From assembly GCA_021775795.1 (NCBI GenBank), contig JAJFHB010000037.1:1-5505 (forward strand): DNA of 5,505 bases. Direction: 5' to 3'. Every line of letters starts with the position of its first letter. Within the stretch, counting starts at the first letter, position 1. Below are positions 1 to 5,505 of this stretch, piece after piece. The notes beneath the pieces were generated by a model. The model made no database searches and was not told the origin of the DNA. It was given only the letters and a program-made list of their open reading frames with translations. Source of the DNA: Hyphomicrobiales bacterium (GTDB lineage Bacteria > Pseudomonadota > Alphaproteobacteria > Rhizobiales > JAJFHB01). A program made the translations under genes and the position numbers.

Positions 1-1
1 C

Positions 2-397
2 CCGGGGGCCGCAGCGCCCAAGCTCGTTACCCGCGAGATGATCAAGAACATGGTGCCGGGTTCGGTTGTCGTTGATGTTGCCATCGACCAGGGCGGTTGC
101 TTTGAAACCAGCAAGGCAACGACGCATGCCGACCCCACGTACATCGTCGATGACGTGGTGCATTATTGCGTGGCCAACATGCCAGGCGGTGTGGCGCGTA
201 CCTCCACATTTGCTCTTAACAATGTGACACTTCCCTTTGGCCTCGCACTTGCCGACAAAGGCTGGCAGCGCGCACTCATCGGTGATCCACACCTGTGCAA
301 CGGTCTGAATGTGTGCCGCGGAATGGTGACCTACGAAGCGGTCGCCGAAGCGCTCGGCTACGAATACACCCCGGCGGAAGAAGCTCTGAAAGACTGA
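2..397 (+). CDS. ald: Alanine dehydrogenase, C-terminal part (5' end outside the window)
   Basis: NAD-dependent alanine dehydrogenase, which interconverts L-alanine with pyruvate plus ammonia in the cytoplasm. Only the last 131 residues are present; the reading frame is open from base 2, and the family is normally about 370 residues. The visible part holds the end of the NAD-binding domain and the C-terminal return to the catalytic domain. The motif VDVAIDQGG (visible residues 24-32) carries the Asp that corresponds to the catalytic Asp270 of the mycobacterial enzyme (here D29). It is followed by a TTHADPT stretch, the VANMPGGV loop and the TSTFALNN segment, all typical of Ald and distinguishing it from the related transhydrogenase alpha subunit. 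The C-terminus looks complete and ends in TGA. The gene is convergent with the methyltransferase on the other strand, with one base between the two stop codons. The promoter and any regulator lie outside the window. The family call is firm. Confidence 0.96.
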   Translation, partial: PGAAAPKLVTREMIKNMVPGSVVVDVAIDQGGCFETSKATTHADPTYIVDDVVHYCVANMPGGVARTSTFALNNVTLPFGLALADKGWQRALIGDPHLCNGLNVCRGMVTYEAVAEALGYEYTPAEEALKD

Positions 398-398
398 G

Positions 399-1445
399 CT
401 ATTCGGGTTTGTCGAAGCTCATAACCTTCGACATGAAGGCTAGATCGGTGCCGGCTGTCACAAGGCCGGCACCGTTGAACATTGCTTCGAAATTTTCTTC
501 AACGTAGGTGCTGAAAAACGGCTCGTGGAAGCGCGCGGGAAAGAGTTCCAGCAATCCGTCGTAATCCTCAACGTCGCCAAACTGCAGAGAATCCACCAGA
601 ACGAATCTGCCTCCCGGCTTGAGAACGCGGGCAATCTCTGCTGCGATGATCCGCCGGACTTTTGGCGGCAGTTCGTGAAAGAGAAAAATACAGGTGATGA
701 GATCCTGTGAGGCATCTGCAAACGGCAGATGTTCTGCATTTGCCGTGATTATGCTGCAGGCGCGGCGCCGGCGCAGATGATTGCGTGCTTCCTGGGCATA
801 GGCATGGGAGAGATCAACACCGGTGACCGTCAGCCTTGGAAATGCGGCCTTTGTGAATTTGAGGAAGCGGCCTGTTCCGCAGGCCACGTCCAACAGCTGC
901 AGGTCCTGCTGCCGGCGCGTTGAGATGTAATCGTGCACGGGCACCAATGCCTGGCGGCGCATGGCATTGGCGGTGCCGGAGAACAACACCTCAACCTGCA
1001 TGTCGTAGATTTCAGCACTGTCTTCGGTTAGATAGCCGCCGGACTGGAAGTGAAAGTTCTGCAGAAAATAGCGCGGCAGCTTGTCCCGCATTTCATCCGT
1101 AAAGACCTCCTGTCCGCCGCCTTCCTGACGCCGCCGTGTTGCCTCCGGCAGATCGGCGAAGAACTTGCGGCTTGTGGATAGAAGCGAACGCGGCCCAACA
1201 TCACCGTCAAACGGTTCGGGATAGATGCCGAGTTCAACGTTGGACAAATCACGCTGAAACAGCTTCAGCATGTCCGCCATCATCTGCTTTTGGTTTGGAA
1301 CCGGTCTTGTCGGTTTCGGCGGTTGCGCGTCACCGCTGCCATCGCTTGTGTAAAACCGCCTGGCAGCTTGATAATGACCCATGAACCAGGCAACTCTGAG
1401 CCCCTGCGAGGCGGCAAACCGGGCTCTTGAGACAGGTGAAGGCAT
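399..1445 (-). CDS. Class I SAM-dependent methyltransferase with long N-terminal region
   Basis: Predicted class I (Rossmann-fold) S-adenosylmethionine-dependent methyltransferase of 348 residues; substrate unknown. The SAM domain occupies about residues 180-290. It has motif I LLDVACGTGRFL (184-195), the acidic end of strand 2 in GVDLS (D211, expected to hold the SAM ribose), NAEHLPF (236-242), FHELP (256-260) and VLKPGG (274-279). Before it lie about 180 residues that I cannot assign to a domain, and after it a conserved-looking FHEPFF segment (306-311). UbiE/COQ5-type proteins are shorter and lack this N-terminal part, so quinone methylation should not be assumed. I chose the ATG at 1445. 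A TTG 12 bases upstream (1457) is the only longer start before an in-frame TAA at 1464-1466, and an AGCGAG sequence abuts that TTG but lies 12 bases from the ATG, so neither start has an ideal ribosome-binding site. The gene lies 80 bases downstream of tlyA. Confidence 0.9.
   Translation of the reverse strand: MPSPVSRARFAASQGLRVAWFMGHYQAARRFYTSDGSGDAQPPKPTRPVPNQKQMMADMLKLFQRDLSNVELGIYPEPFDGDVGPRSLLSTSRKFFADLPEATRRRQEGGGQEVFTDEMRDKLPRYFLQNFHFQSGGYLTEDSAEIYDMQVEVLFSGTANAMRRQALVPVHDYISTRRQQDLQLLDVACGTGRFLKFTKAAFPRLTVTGVDLSHAYAQEARNHLRRRRACSIITANAEHLPFADASQDLITCIFLFHELPPKVRRIIAAEIARVLKPGGRFVLVDSLQFGDVEDYDGLLELFPARFHEPFFSTYVEENFEAMFNGAGLVTAGTDLAFMSKVMSFDKPE
446..474. terminator. Candidate hairpin terminator for ald, inside the convergent gene
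   Basis: A perfect 10-bp inverted repeat (CGGTGCCGGC at 446-455 and GCCGGCACCG at 465-474) with a 9-base loop. It begins 49 bases after the ald stop codon and lies within the 3' end of the opposite-strand methyltransferase, where it encodes part of an NGAGLVTAGT segment. Nine of the ten pairs are G-C, so the RNA hairpin would be strong on either strand. No T-run follows on the + strand, so it does not match a classic intrinsic terminator. It could stall polymerase, protect the ald 3' end, or simply reflect codon use. The terminator role is inferred from its position only. Confidence 0.35.
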
Positions 1446-1484
1446 CGTATCGAACAACTCGCTTTACGGGGTTCTCGGAACACA

Positions 1485-1512
1485 ATTCTAAAGCTTGAGC
1501 GCCGGCGTTCAA
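1485..1512 (-). promoter_or_regulatory. Candidate sigma-70-type promoter for the methyltransferase
   Basis: On the minus strand the spacer after tlyA contains TTGAAC (1507-1512) as a possible -35 element, preceded by a C as is common in alphaproteobacterial promoters. A 16-base gap separates it from TAGAAT (1485-1490), which matches the -10 consensus at five of six positions. Transcription would start near 1478, giving a leader of roughly 30 bases to the ATG at 1445. The alternative is that the methyltransferase is only read through from tlyA. The call rests on motif matching by eye in a short spacer. Confidence 0.4.
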
Positions 1513-1514
1513 GC
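1493..1514. repeat. 22-base imperfect palindrome between tlyA and the methyltransferase
   Basis: Half-sites GCTTGAGCGCC (1493-1503) and GGCGTTCAAGC (1504-1514) are inverted repeats of each other with one mismatched pair (1499/1508). The palindrome lies in non-coding DNA 11 bases past the tlyA stop codon and overlaps the -35 element and spacer of the candidate methyltransferase promoter. It could be an operator for a dimeric repressor. It could instead be a hairpin ending or stabilising the tlyA transcript: on the minus strand it is followed by TTTAGAATTGTGTT, which is T-rich but not a clean run. The sequence does not decide between these. Confidence 0.5.
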
Positions 1515-1525
1515 CCCTGAAGGCT

Positions 1526-2260
1526 TCAGCCTTTTGTCGCAACGAGGAGAAACTCGCGGTTTCCATCGCTTCCATCGATCGGCGAGGGCACAATGCCGTC
1601 CACACTCCAGCCCATCTCAGATGCAGTCCACTCGCGGATTTCATCGCACACGCGGTCATGAACGTGAGCATCGCGGACGATACCGCCTTTACCGAGGGCC
1701 CCGCGTCCCGCTTCGAACTGAGGCTTGATCAAGGCGATAAGACGGGCACCTGAGTGACAAAGCTCAAGTGCTGCGGGAAGCGCCAGGCGCAGGCCGATAA
1801 AGCTGACATCGCAGACAACAAGCTGAGGTGGTTCCGGCACGTGGCTGCCATCGAGGTCGCGGGCATTGAGGCCTTCGTGCAGAACAACCCTTGGGTCACT
1901 ACGCAGGCTTTCATGAAACTGGCTGTGACCGACGTCAATGGCATACAGGCGGGATGCTCCGCGCTCAAGCAACACCTGCGTGAAGCCACCGGTTGAAGCA
2001 CCAAGATCAATTGCTGTGATGCCACAGACATCTACGTCGAACTGTTCAAGTGCATGAATGAGCTTGAGAGCAGCGCGTGAAACATATGGCAGTGGGTCTT
2101 TGGTAAGTTCAATCTCCGCGCCGGGCTGAACAGATTGCGCGGGCTTTGTTGCCGGCCTGCCGTCTATTGTCACAATTCCCGAAAGCACCGCTTCGCGGGC
2201 CTTGGAGCGCGAGGAAAAAATCCCCAGCTCAACCAGCTCCTGATCCAGACGCCGTGCCAT
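1526..2260 (-). CDS. tlyA: TlyA-family 16S/23S rRNA 2'-O-methyltransferase
   Basis: TlyA methylates ribose 2'-OH groups of rRNA (16S C1409 and 23S C1920 in characterised family members) using S-adenosylmethionine; some homologues are misnamed hemolysins. The protein has 244 residues. An S4 RNA-binding domain covers about 3-60 (LDQELVELG, SRSKAREAVLSG, VTIDG), followed by an FtsJ-type methyltransferase domain with the SAM loop DLGASTGGFT (85-94), the strand-2 acid D109, CDVSFIGL (150-157) and IKPQFEAGR (178-186). K66, D151, K179 and E236 align by spacing with the K-D-K-E catalytic tetrad of mycobacterial TlyA (K69, D154, K182, E238), so the enzyme looks active. The start is set at the ATG at 2260 because MARRLDQELVELG is the usual family N-terminus; a longer open frame to 2356 would overlap xseB and add residues with no family match. 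GAGCGA lies 9 bases upstream as a weak ribosome-binding site. The xseB stop is 13 bases upstream, which suggests co-transcription and coupled translation. Confidence 0.95.
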   Translation of the reverse strand: MARRLDQELVELGIFSSRSKAREAVLSGIVTIDGRPATKPAQSVQPGAEIELTKDPLPYVSRAALKLIHALEQFDVDVCGITAIDLGASTGGFTQVLLERGASRLYAIDVGHSQFHESLRSDPRVVLHEGLNARDLDGSHVPEPPQLVVCDVSFIGLRLALPAALELCHSGARLIALIKPQFEAGRGALGKGGIVRDAHVHDRVCDEIREWTASEMGWSVDGIVPSPIDGSDGNREFLLVATKG

Positions 2261-2273
2261 ATCATTTCGTCGC

Positions 2274-2531
2274 TCAGTCAACCTCCATGGGTTCGGTGCC
2301 GCTGGCTGAACCATCCGGCTTGAGCGTAATCTTTTCAATACGGGCTTCCGCTTCACGCAGAAGCGTTTCGCAGCGCGCCTTCAGTTTCTCCCCGCGCTCA
2401 TAAATGGCGATGCTCTCTTCCAGGTCTACCTGACCGCTTTCGAGCTTATTGACGATTGCTTCGAGTTGCTCCATCGCATTTTCGAATTTCAACTCGTCTA
2501 CGGGGGTGCCGCTGTCTTTGTCTTCACTCAT
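2274..2531 (-). CDS. xseB: Exodeoxyribonuclease VII small subunit
   Basis: Small subunit of exonuclease VII, which joins several copies of itself to the large subunit XseA to degrade single-stranded DNA into oligonucleotides during repair and recombination in the cytoplasm. The 85-residue length fits the family (about 60-90). The core is the family's helical hairpin: FENAMEQLEAIVNKLESG (16-33), then DLEESIAIYERGEKLKARC (36-54) and a further helix to about residue 68. The acidic first 15 residues and the tail after residue 70 look disordered. XseA is not in this window, which is normal because xseA and xseB are usually unlinked. The gene lies 17 bases downstream of the HDAC-family gene and 13 bases upstream of tlyA, so it is inside the same tight gene string. 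In many alphaproteobacteria dxs sits directly after xseB; it is absent here. Confidence 0.96.
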   Translation of the reverse strand: MSEDKDSGTPVDELKFENAMEQLEAIVNKLESGQVDLEESIAIYERGEKLKARCETLLREAEARIEKITLKPDGSASGTEPMEVD

Positions 2532-2548
2532 CTTCGCATCCAGATCTG

Positions 2549-3490
2549 TCAGTCATCAAGATAGCCGCCATCCATCAGGGTCTGCACGTGCATGGCGCAG
2601 GAGGATGCCAGTCCTTCAAGGTCATAGCCGCCTTCGAGCATCGAGACAATGCGGCCGTCACAATGTTCTTCCGCGACTTCCATCAACTTGAGGGTGGTCC
2701 AGGCAAAGTCTTCTTCCGTCAGGTTGATGCTTGCCAGCGGGTCACGGTGATGGGCATCGAAGCCCGCTGAAATGATCAGCAGTTGCGGTGAGAATATGTC
2801 GAGTGACGGTATGATCACCGTATCCATTGCCTCGCGAAACTGCTCCCCCTCATCGCCGGCGGAAAGCGGCGCGTTGAAGATGTTGCCAACCCCTGTTTCA
2901 GATTTTGAGCCGGTGCCTGGAAACAGCGGCATCTGATGAGTGGATCCATAAAAAAGATTCTCATCATCCCAGAATATATCCTGGGTGCCATTGCCGTGAT
3001 GGACATCAAAATCGACCACAGCGACACGCTCGAGGCCATAGGCATCGCGCGCATGATGGGCAGCAATTGCGACGCTGTTGAACAGACAAAAACCCATGGC
3101 GCGATTGGCTTCGGCGTGATGGCCCGGCGGTCGCACGGCACAAAACGCATTGTCTGCTTCACCTTCCAACACCGCATCGACGGCCAGAACACCGGCGCCC
3201 GCAGCTCTCAAGGTTGCTTCCCAACTCGCTGGTGACATCCAGGTGTCGGCATCAATGGGTTGCAGTCCTTCTTCCGGGCTGGTCGCTTCAATCAGTTCGA
3301 TGAAGTCGCGAGGATGGGCTTTTTCGATGAGTTCCAGATCAACCAGCGGCGCTTCTCCCCGCAGCAGATCCTGAAATGTTTCCCCTTCTAGAACTTTCAT
3401 TACCGCCCGCATCCTGTCGGACCGTTCAGGGTGGCCTTCCGGGGTCTCATGTTCCATGAAAACCGGATGAGTAAGCATCAATGTTGCCAT
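2549..3490 (-). CDS. HDAC-family (class II-like) zinc deacetylase / amidohydrolase
   Basis: Zinc-dependent hydrolase of the histone deacetylase / acetylpolyamine amidohydrolase / AcuC superfamily, expected to remove acetyl or other acyl groups from amides in the cytoplasm. The 313 residues cover a single, full-length deacetylase domain. Visible signatures are ETPEGHPER near the N-terminus (15-23), RPPGHHAE (120-127) with the catalytic His pair H124/H125, GFCLFNS (133-139), DFDVHHGNGTQ (160-170) with zinc ligands D162 and H164, SAGFDAH (241-247) with the third ligand D245, and EGGYD (286-290) with the transition-state Tyr Y289. All key residues are present, so it should be active. The sequence style is closest to bacterial class II HDAC-like amidohydrolases; the real substrate (acetylpolyamine, acetyl-lysine or another amide) cannot be read from sequence. 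The ATG at 3490 directly precedes ATLMLTHP and gives the normal family N-terminus. It follows the short-chain dehydrogenase gene by 11 bases; an AGAGAC sequence overlapping that gene's TAG stop is the only ribosome-binding candidate, which suggests translational coupling. Confidence 0.94.
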   Translation of the reverse strand: MATLMLTHPVFMEHETPEGHPERSDRMRAVMKVLEGETFQDLLRGEAPLVDLELIEKAHPRDFIELIEATSPEEGLQPIDADTWMSPASWEATLRAAGAGVLAVDAVLEGEADNAFCAVRPPGHHAEANRAMGFCLFNSVAIAAHHARDAYGLERVAVVDFDVHHGNGTQDIFWDDENLFYGSTHQMPLFPGTGSKSETGVGNIFNAPLSAGDEGEQFREAMDTVIIPSLDIFSPQLLIISAGFDAHHRDPLASINLTEEDFAWTTLKLMEVAEEHCDGRIVSMLEGGYDLEGLASSCAMHVQTLMDGGYLDD

Positions 3491-3501
3491 GGCGGTTGTC
3501 T

Positions 3502-4365
3502 CTATTCTGACGCTTTAAGACTGACCGGAGGTGTGGAGCTTTCCGGTACAAAAAAGTCGGGTTGCAGATCGACGCTGGGGTCGACCCGGTAGTGCTCAAA
3601 ATCAGTTACGCCTGCGTCCGCGAGCACATTGTCATCGATGCAGAAGTTGCCGCTGAAACTGCGCGAGTTGCTGGTGAGGATGACGTGCGCCGCATCGGCC
3701 ATGATCTCCGGCGTGCGGCTGCCCTGCATCATCTGTTCGCCGCCCAGAAGATTGTTGACGGCAGCCGTTGCGATGGTCGTGCGTGGCCACAGGGCGTTTA
3801 CGGCAACGCCGCGCTCTTTGAATTCTTCAGCCATGCCCAGAACGCACATGCTCATCCCAAATTTCGCCATAGTGTAAGCCACGTGCGGCCCGAACCAGTG
3901 TGCTGACATATCGAGCGGCGGAGACAGATTGAGAATGTGGGGATTGTCCGCCTTGAGCAGATGCGGCAGGCAGTATTTGGAGACCATATAGGTGCCGCGC
4001 GTGTTGATGTGGTGCATCAGATCATAGCGCTTCATGTCAGTCTCGAGCGTGCCCGTGAGTTGAATTGCGCTGGCATTGTTGATGCAGATGTCGATGCCGC
4101 CGAACTTGGCAACGGTTGCCTCTACCGCATCAACGACATTTTCCTCTTCGCGGATATCGACCATGAGCGGCAACGCATTCCCGCCCGCCTTCTGGATATC
4201 TTCGGCTGCGGTAAAGATCGTGCCCGGCAGTTTGGGGTGCGGTTCTGCAGTCTTTGCGGCTATTGCCACGTTGGCACCATCCCGGGCCGCCCGCAGGGCA
4301 ATGGCAAGGCCAATGCCGCGACTGCCGCCAGTGATGAAGAGTGTCTTGTCCTTAAGAGATGTCAT
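3502..4365 (-). CDS. HSDL2-like short-chain dehydrogenase/reductase (no SCP2 domain)
   Basis: NAD(P)-dependent oxidoreductase of the classical SDR family, 287 residues, resembling the dehydrogenase half of eukaryotic hydroxysteroid dehydrogenase-like protein 2 (HSDL2). The nucleotide-binding motif is TGGSRGIG (12-19), with NNAS at 96-99 and the catalytic set N121, S148, Y164 and K168 (YTMAK). HSDL2-type features include the AKTAEPHPKLPGTI stretch (37-50) just after the Rossmann motif, HILNLSPP (143-150), VLGMAEEF (175-182), ALWPRT (191-196), and the late GNFCIDDN (239-246) and LQPDFF (267-272) segments. Eukaryotic HSDL2 continues into a lipid-binding SCP2 domain; this protein stops after a short tail. 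The substrate is unknown. A role on lipid or acyl-CoA-derived compounds is inferred from the acyl-CoA dehydrogenase gene 18 bases upstream. GGAG lies 12 bases before the ATG. Family assignment is firm; the HSDL2 subgroup is from remembered motif similarity. Confidence 0.92.
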   Translation of the reverse strand: MTSLKDKTLFITGGSRGIGLAIALRAARDGANVAIAAKTAEPHPKLPGTIFTAAEDIQKAGGNALPLMVDIREEENVVDAVEATVAKFGGIDICINNASAIQLTGTLETDMKRYDLMHHINTRGTYMVSKYCLPHLLKADNPHILNLSPPLDMSAHWFGPHVAYTMAKFGMSMCVLGMAEEFKERGVAVNALWPRTTIATAAVNNLLGGEQMMQGSRTPEIMADAAHVILTSNSRSFSGNFCIDDNVLADAGVTDFEHYRVDPSVDLQPDFFVPESSTPPVSLKASE

Positions 4366-4383
4366 GAGGCGATGATGCTCCGG

Positions 4384-5505
4384 TTACTGCAAAATCTGAT
4401 CGGTTGTGATGTGCGCGAGGCTCTCGGAGCCGCCGCGAACAATGTGCGACAGGCCCTTGGTTTCCGGTAGATGATTTTCGGCCAGGTAGCGTGCAAGGCT
4501 GACTTTTTCGTCACCGCTTGCAGCGTTCGCATCCTGTGTCCGGGACAGCGCACCAGAGGCGACTTTCGCACTTCCGACAACAATCCCGAAAAGCTTCAGG
4601 TAAGGTGTGGCAGAGGCGAGAACCGCATCCGGATTATCGTGCAAGGTGGACAACATCCAATCGGTTGCTTCCTTCAGATCCTCAACCGCTTCGCTGAGGC
4701 GATAGCCTGTTTTGCCAAAGTCAGGGTTGTTCGAGGCAAGCACCGCATCGGCAATGTCATCCAGATGCGAGATGTATCCTGCAACCAGATCGCCGCCTTG
4801 TGCTGTAATCTTCCGGGTCGCAAGATCGATTGCCTGAATGCCGTTCGTGCCCTCATAGATGGGCGTGATCCGGGCGTCGCGATAATGCTGTGCCGCGCCG
4901 GTTTCCTCAATGAAACCCATGCCGCCGTGAACCTGTACGCCGAGCGAGGCGACTTCACATCCAACATCTGTGCCGAAAGCCTTGGCAATGGGAGTGAGCA
5001 GGCCGGCGATGGCGTGGTGTTGTGCCCGTTCCTCATCTGTTTCGCCATGACGTGACAGATCAATGGCGCGGGCTGTCTCGTAGCAGATTGAACGGGCGGC
5101 TGCCGTCAGTCCGCGCATCGTCATCAACATGCGGCGCACATCCGGGTGTTCAATGATGGGTGCCATGCCCTCAATGCCCGGGCGTCCCCCCTGTTTGCGG
5201 TCCAGCGCATAAGCGCGGGCTTGTTGGAACGCCCGCTCTGCAATGGAGACACCCTGCATGCCCACATGAATGCGGGCGTTGTTCATCATTGTGAACATGC
5301 AGGCGAGACCTCGGTTCTCCTCGCCGATGAGCCAGCCGATGGCGCCCTCATTTTCTCCGTAGGAGAGAATCGTTGTGGGGCTGCCGTGAATGCCGAGTTT
5401 TTCTTCAACTTTCGTGGTGATGACATCATTGCGTTCGCCAATGGTGCCGTCTTCCCCGACCCGAAATTTGGGCACGAGAAAAAGCGAAATTCCGCGTGTG
5501 CCAAC
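4384..5505 (-). CDS. Acyl-CoA dehydrogenase, C-terminal 373 residues (5' end outside the window)
   Basis: FAD-dependent acyl-CoA dehydrogenase, catalysing the alpha,beta-dehydrogenation of an acyl-CoA thioester with electrons passed to electron-transfer flavoprotein. The frame is open through the right edge, beginning VGTRGISLFLVPKF, so the N-terminal helical domain and part of the beta domain are missing. Visible are KLGIHGSP (36-43) and IGEENRGL (60-67), followed by the C-terminal four-helix domain with HGGMGF (193-198), YRDARI (208-213) and PIYEGTNGIQ (215-224). The Glu in YEGT (E218 of the fragment, codon 4852-4854) aligns with the catalytic base of medium-chain acyl-CoA dehydrogenase (Glu376). 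About 150 further residues follow, which fits the large bacterial subfamily of about 590-600 residues with an extra C-terminal helical domain, rather than the 380-residue type. Chain-length preference cannot be read. The GTG at 5475 is an internal codon, not the start. The gene is first of the visible string and 18 bases upstream of the SDR gene. Confidence 0.95.
   Translation of the reverse strand, partial: VGTRGISLFLVPKFRVGEDGTIGERNDVITTKVEEKLGIHGSPTTILSYGENEGAIGWLIGEENRGLACMFTMMNNARIHVGMQGVSIAERAFQQARAYALDRKQGGRPGIEGMAPIIEHPDVRRMLMTMRGLTAAARSICYETARAIDLSRHGETDEERAQHHAIAGLLTPIAKAFGTDVGCEVASLGVQVHGGMGFIEETGAAQHYRDARITPIYEGTNGIQAIDLATRKITAQGGDLVAGYISHLDDIADAVLASNNPDFGKTGYRLSEAVEDLKEATDWMLSTLHDNPDAVLASATPYLKLFGIVVGSAKVASGALSRTQDANAASGDEKVSLARYLAENHLPETKGLSHIVRGGSESLAHITTDQILQ

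Larger units (their letters stand above)
1526..5505 (-). other. Probable operon: acyl-CoA dehydrogenase, SDR, HDAC-like, xseB, tlyA
   Basis: Five minus-strand genes are separated by 18, 11, 17 and 13 bases in order of transcription, too little room for separate promoters and terminators outside coding DNA. I see no hairpin plus T-run in these gaps. The promoter must lie beyond the right edge or inside a coding region. The 80-base gap after tlyA, with its palindrome and candidate promoter, is the natural boundary, though read-through into the methyltransferase gene is possible. Confidence 0.7.

Noticed and set aside
344..358. Small inverted repeat GCCGA/TCGGC near the end of ald as a terminator for the methyltransferase
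   Set aside because: Only 5 bp with a 5-base loop inside coding sequence and no T-run on the minus strand; expected by chance in this base composition.
1446..1457. TTG start for the methyltransferase at 1457
   Set aside because: Possible but not preferred: it adds four residues, uses a rare start codon, and the AGCGAG sequence directly abuts it with no spacing. An in-frame TAA at 1464-1466 rules out anything longer.
1136..1728. Several open frames across the tlyA-methyltransferase spacer on both strands (for example 1330-1671 minus and 1495-1728 plus)
   Set aside because: They run out of frame through the ends of two clearly recognised genes, show no family motifs and have compositions typical of shifted coding DNA.
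2261..2356. Upstream extension of tlyA to an ATG at 2356
   Set aside because: It would overlap most of the 3' third of xseB, and the added 32 basic residues are outside the family; MARRLDQELVELG at 2260 is the normal TlyA start.
2561..3374. Plus-strand and shifted minus-strand open frames within the HDAC-family gene
   Set aside because: The gene is intact with all signature motifs in one frame, so these are shadow frames rather than nested genes.
3937..5055. Two long + strand open frames (3937-4470 and 4471-5055) in the same frame, together about 370 codons
   Set aside because: They are exactly codon-aligned antisense to the SDR and acyl-CoA dehydrogenase genes, so stops appear only opposite rare TTA, CTA and TCA codons. 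The one stop between them (4468-4470) lies opposite a CTA Leu codon. The translations resemble no protein family.

Overview
The window reads as ordinary chromosomal DNA from a moderately GC-rich alphaproteobacterium. I base this on protein style and gene order, in particular an HDAC-family hydrolase next to xseB and tlyA, but I cannot place it at genus level. Coding density is very high. There are no RNA genes, mobile elements, CRISPR arrays or integration scars that I can see, and no intergenic stretch exceeds about 80 bases.

Layout. The left edge (2-397, + strand) is the 3' third of an alanine dehydrogenase gene, ald. Everything else lies on the minus strand and is read from right to left. 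It starts with the 3' two thirds of a large acyl-CoA dehydrogenase gene (cut by the right edge), followed by an HSDL2-like short-chain dehydrogenase, an HDAC-family deacetylase/amidohydrolase, xseB (exonuclease VII small subunit), tlyA (rRNA 2'-O-methyltransferase) and, after an 80-base spacer, an uncharacterised SAM-dependent methyltransferase. The last gene converges on ald with a single base between the two stop codons.

How the genes fit together. The five genes from the acyl-CoA dehydrogenase to tlyA are separated by only 18, 11, 17 and 13 bases and are very probably one transcript. The first two suggest acyl-CoA / fatty-acid metabolism. The HDAC-like enzyme probably removes acetyl groups from a small molecule or protein. 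xseB and tlyA are housekeeping genes of DNA repair and ribosome modification. The methyltransferase may belong to this transcript, but its spacer holds a plausible promoter overlapped by a 22-base imperfect palindrome, so it may be separately controlled.

I found no convincing new multi-gene system. The points most worth a second look are the palindrome over the putative methyltransferase promoter, a 10-bp perfect inverted repeat inside the methyltransferase 3' end that may end ald transcription, the absence of dxs between xseB and tlyA, and the methyltransferase itself with its long uncharacterised N-terminal region.
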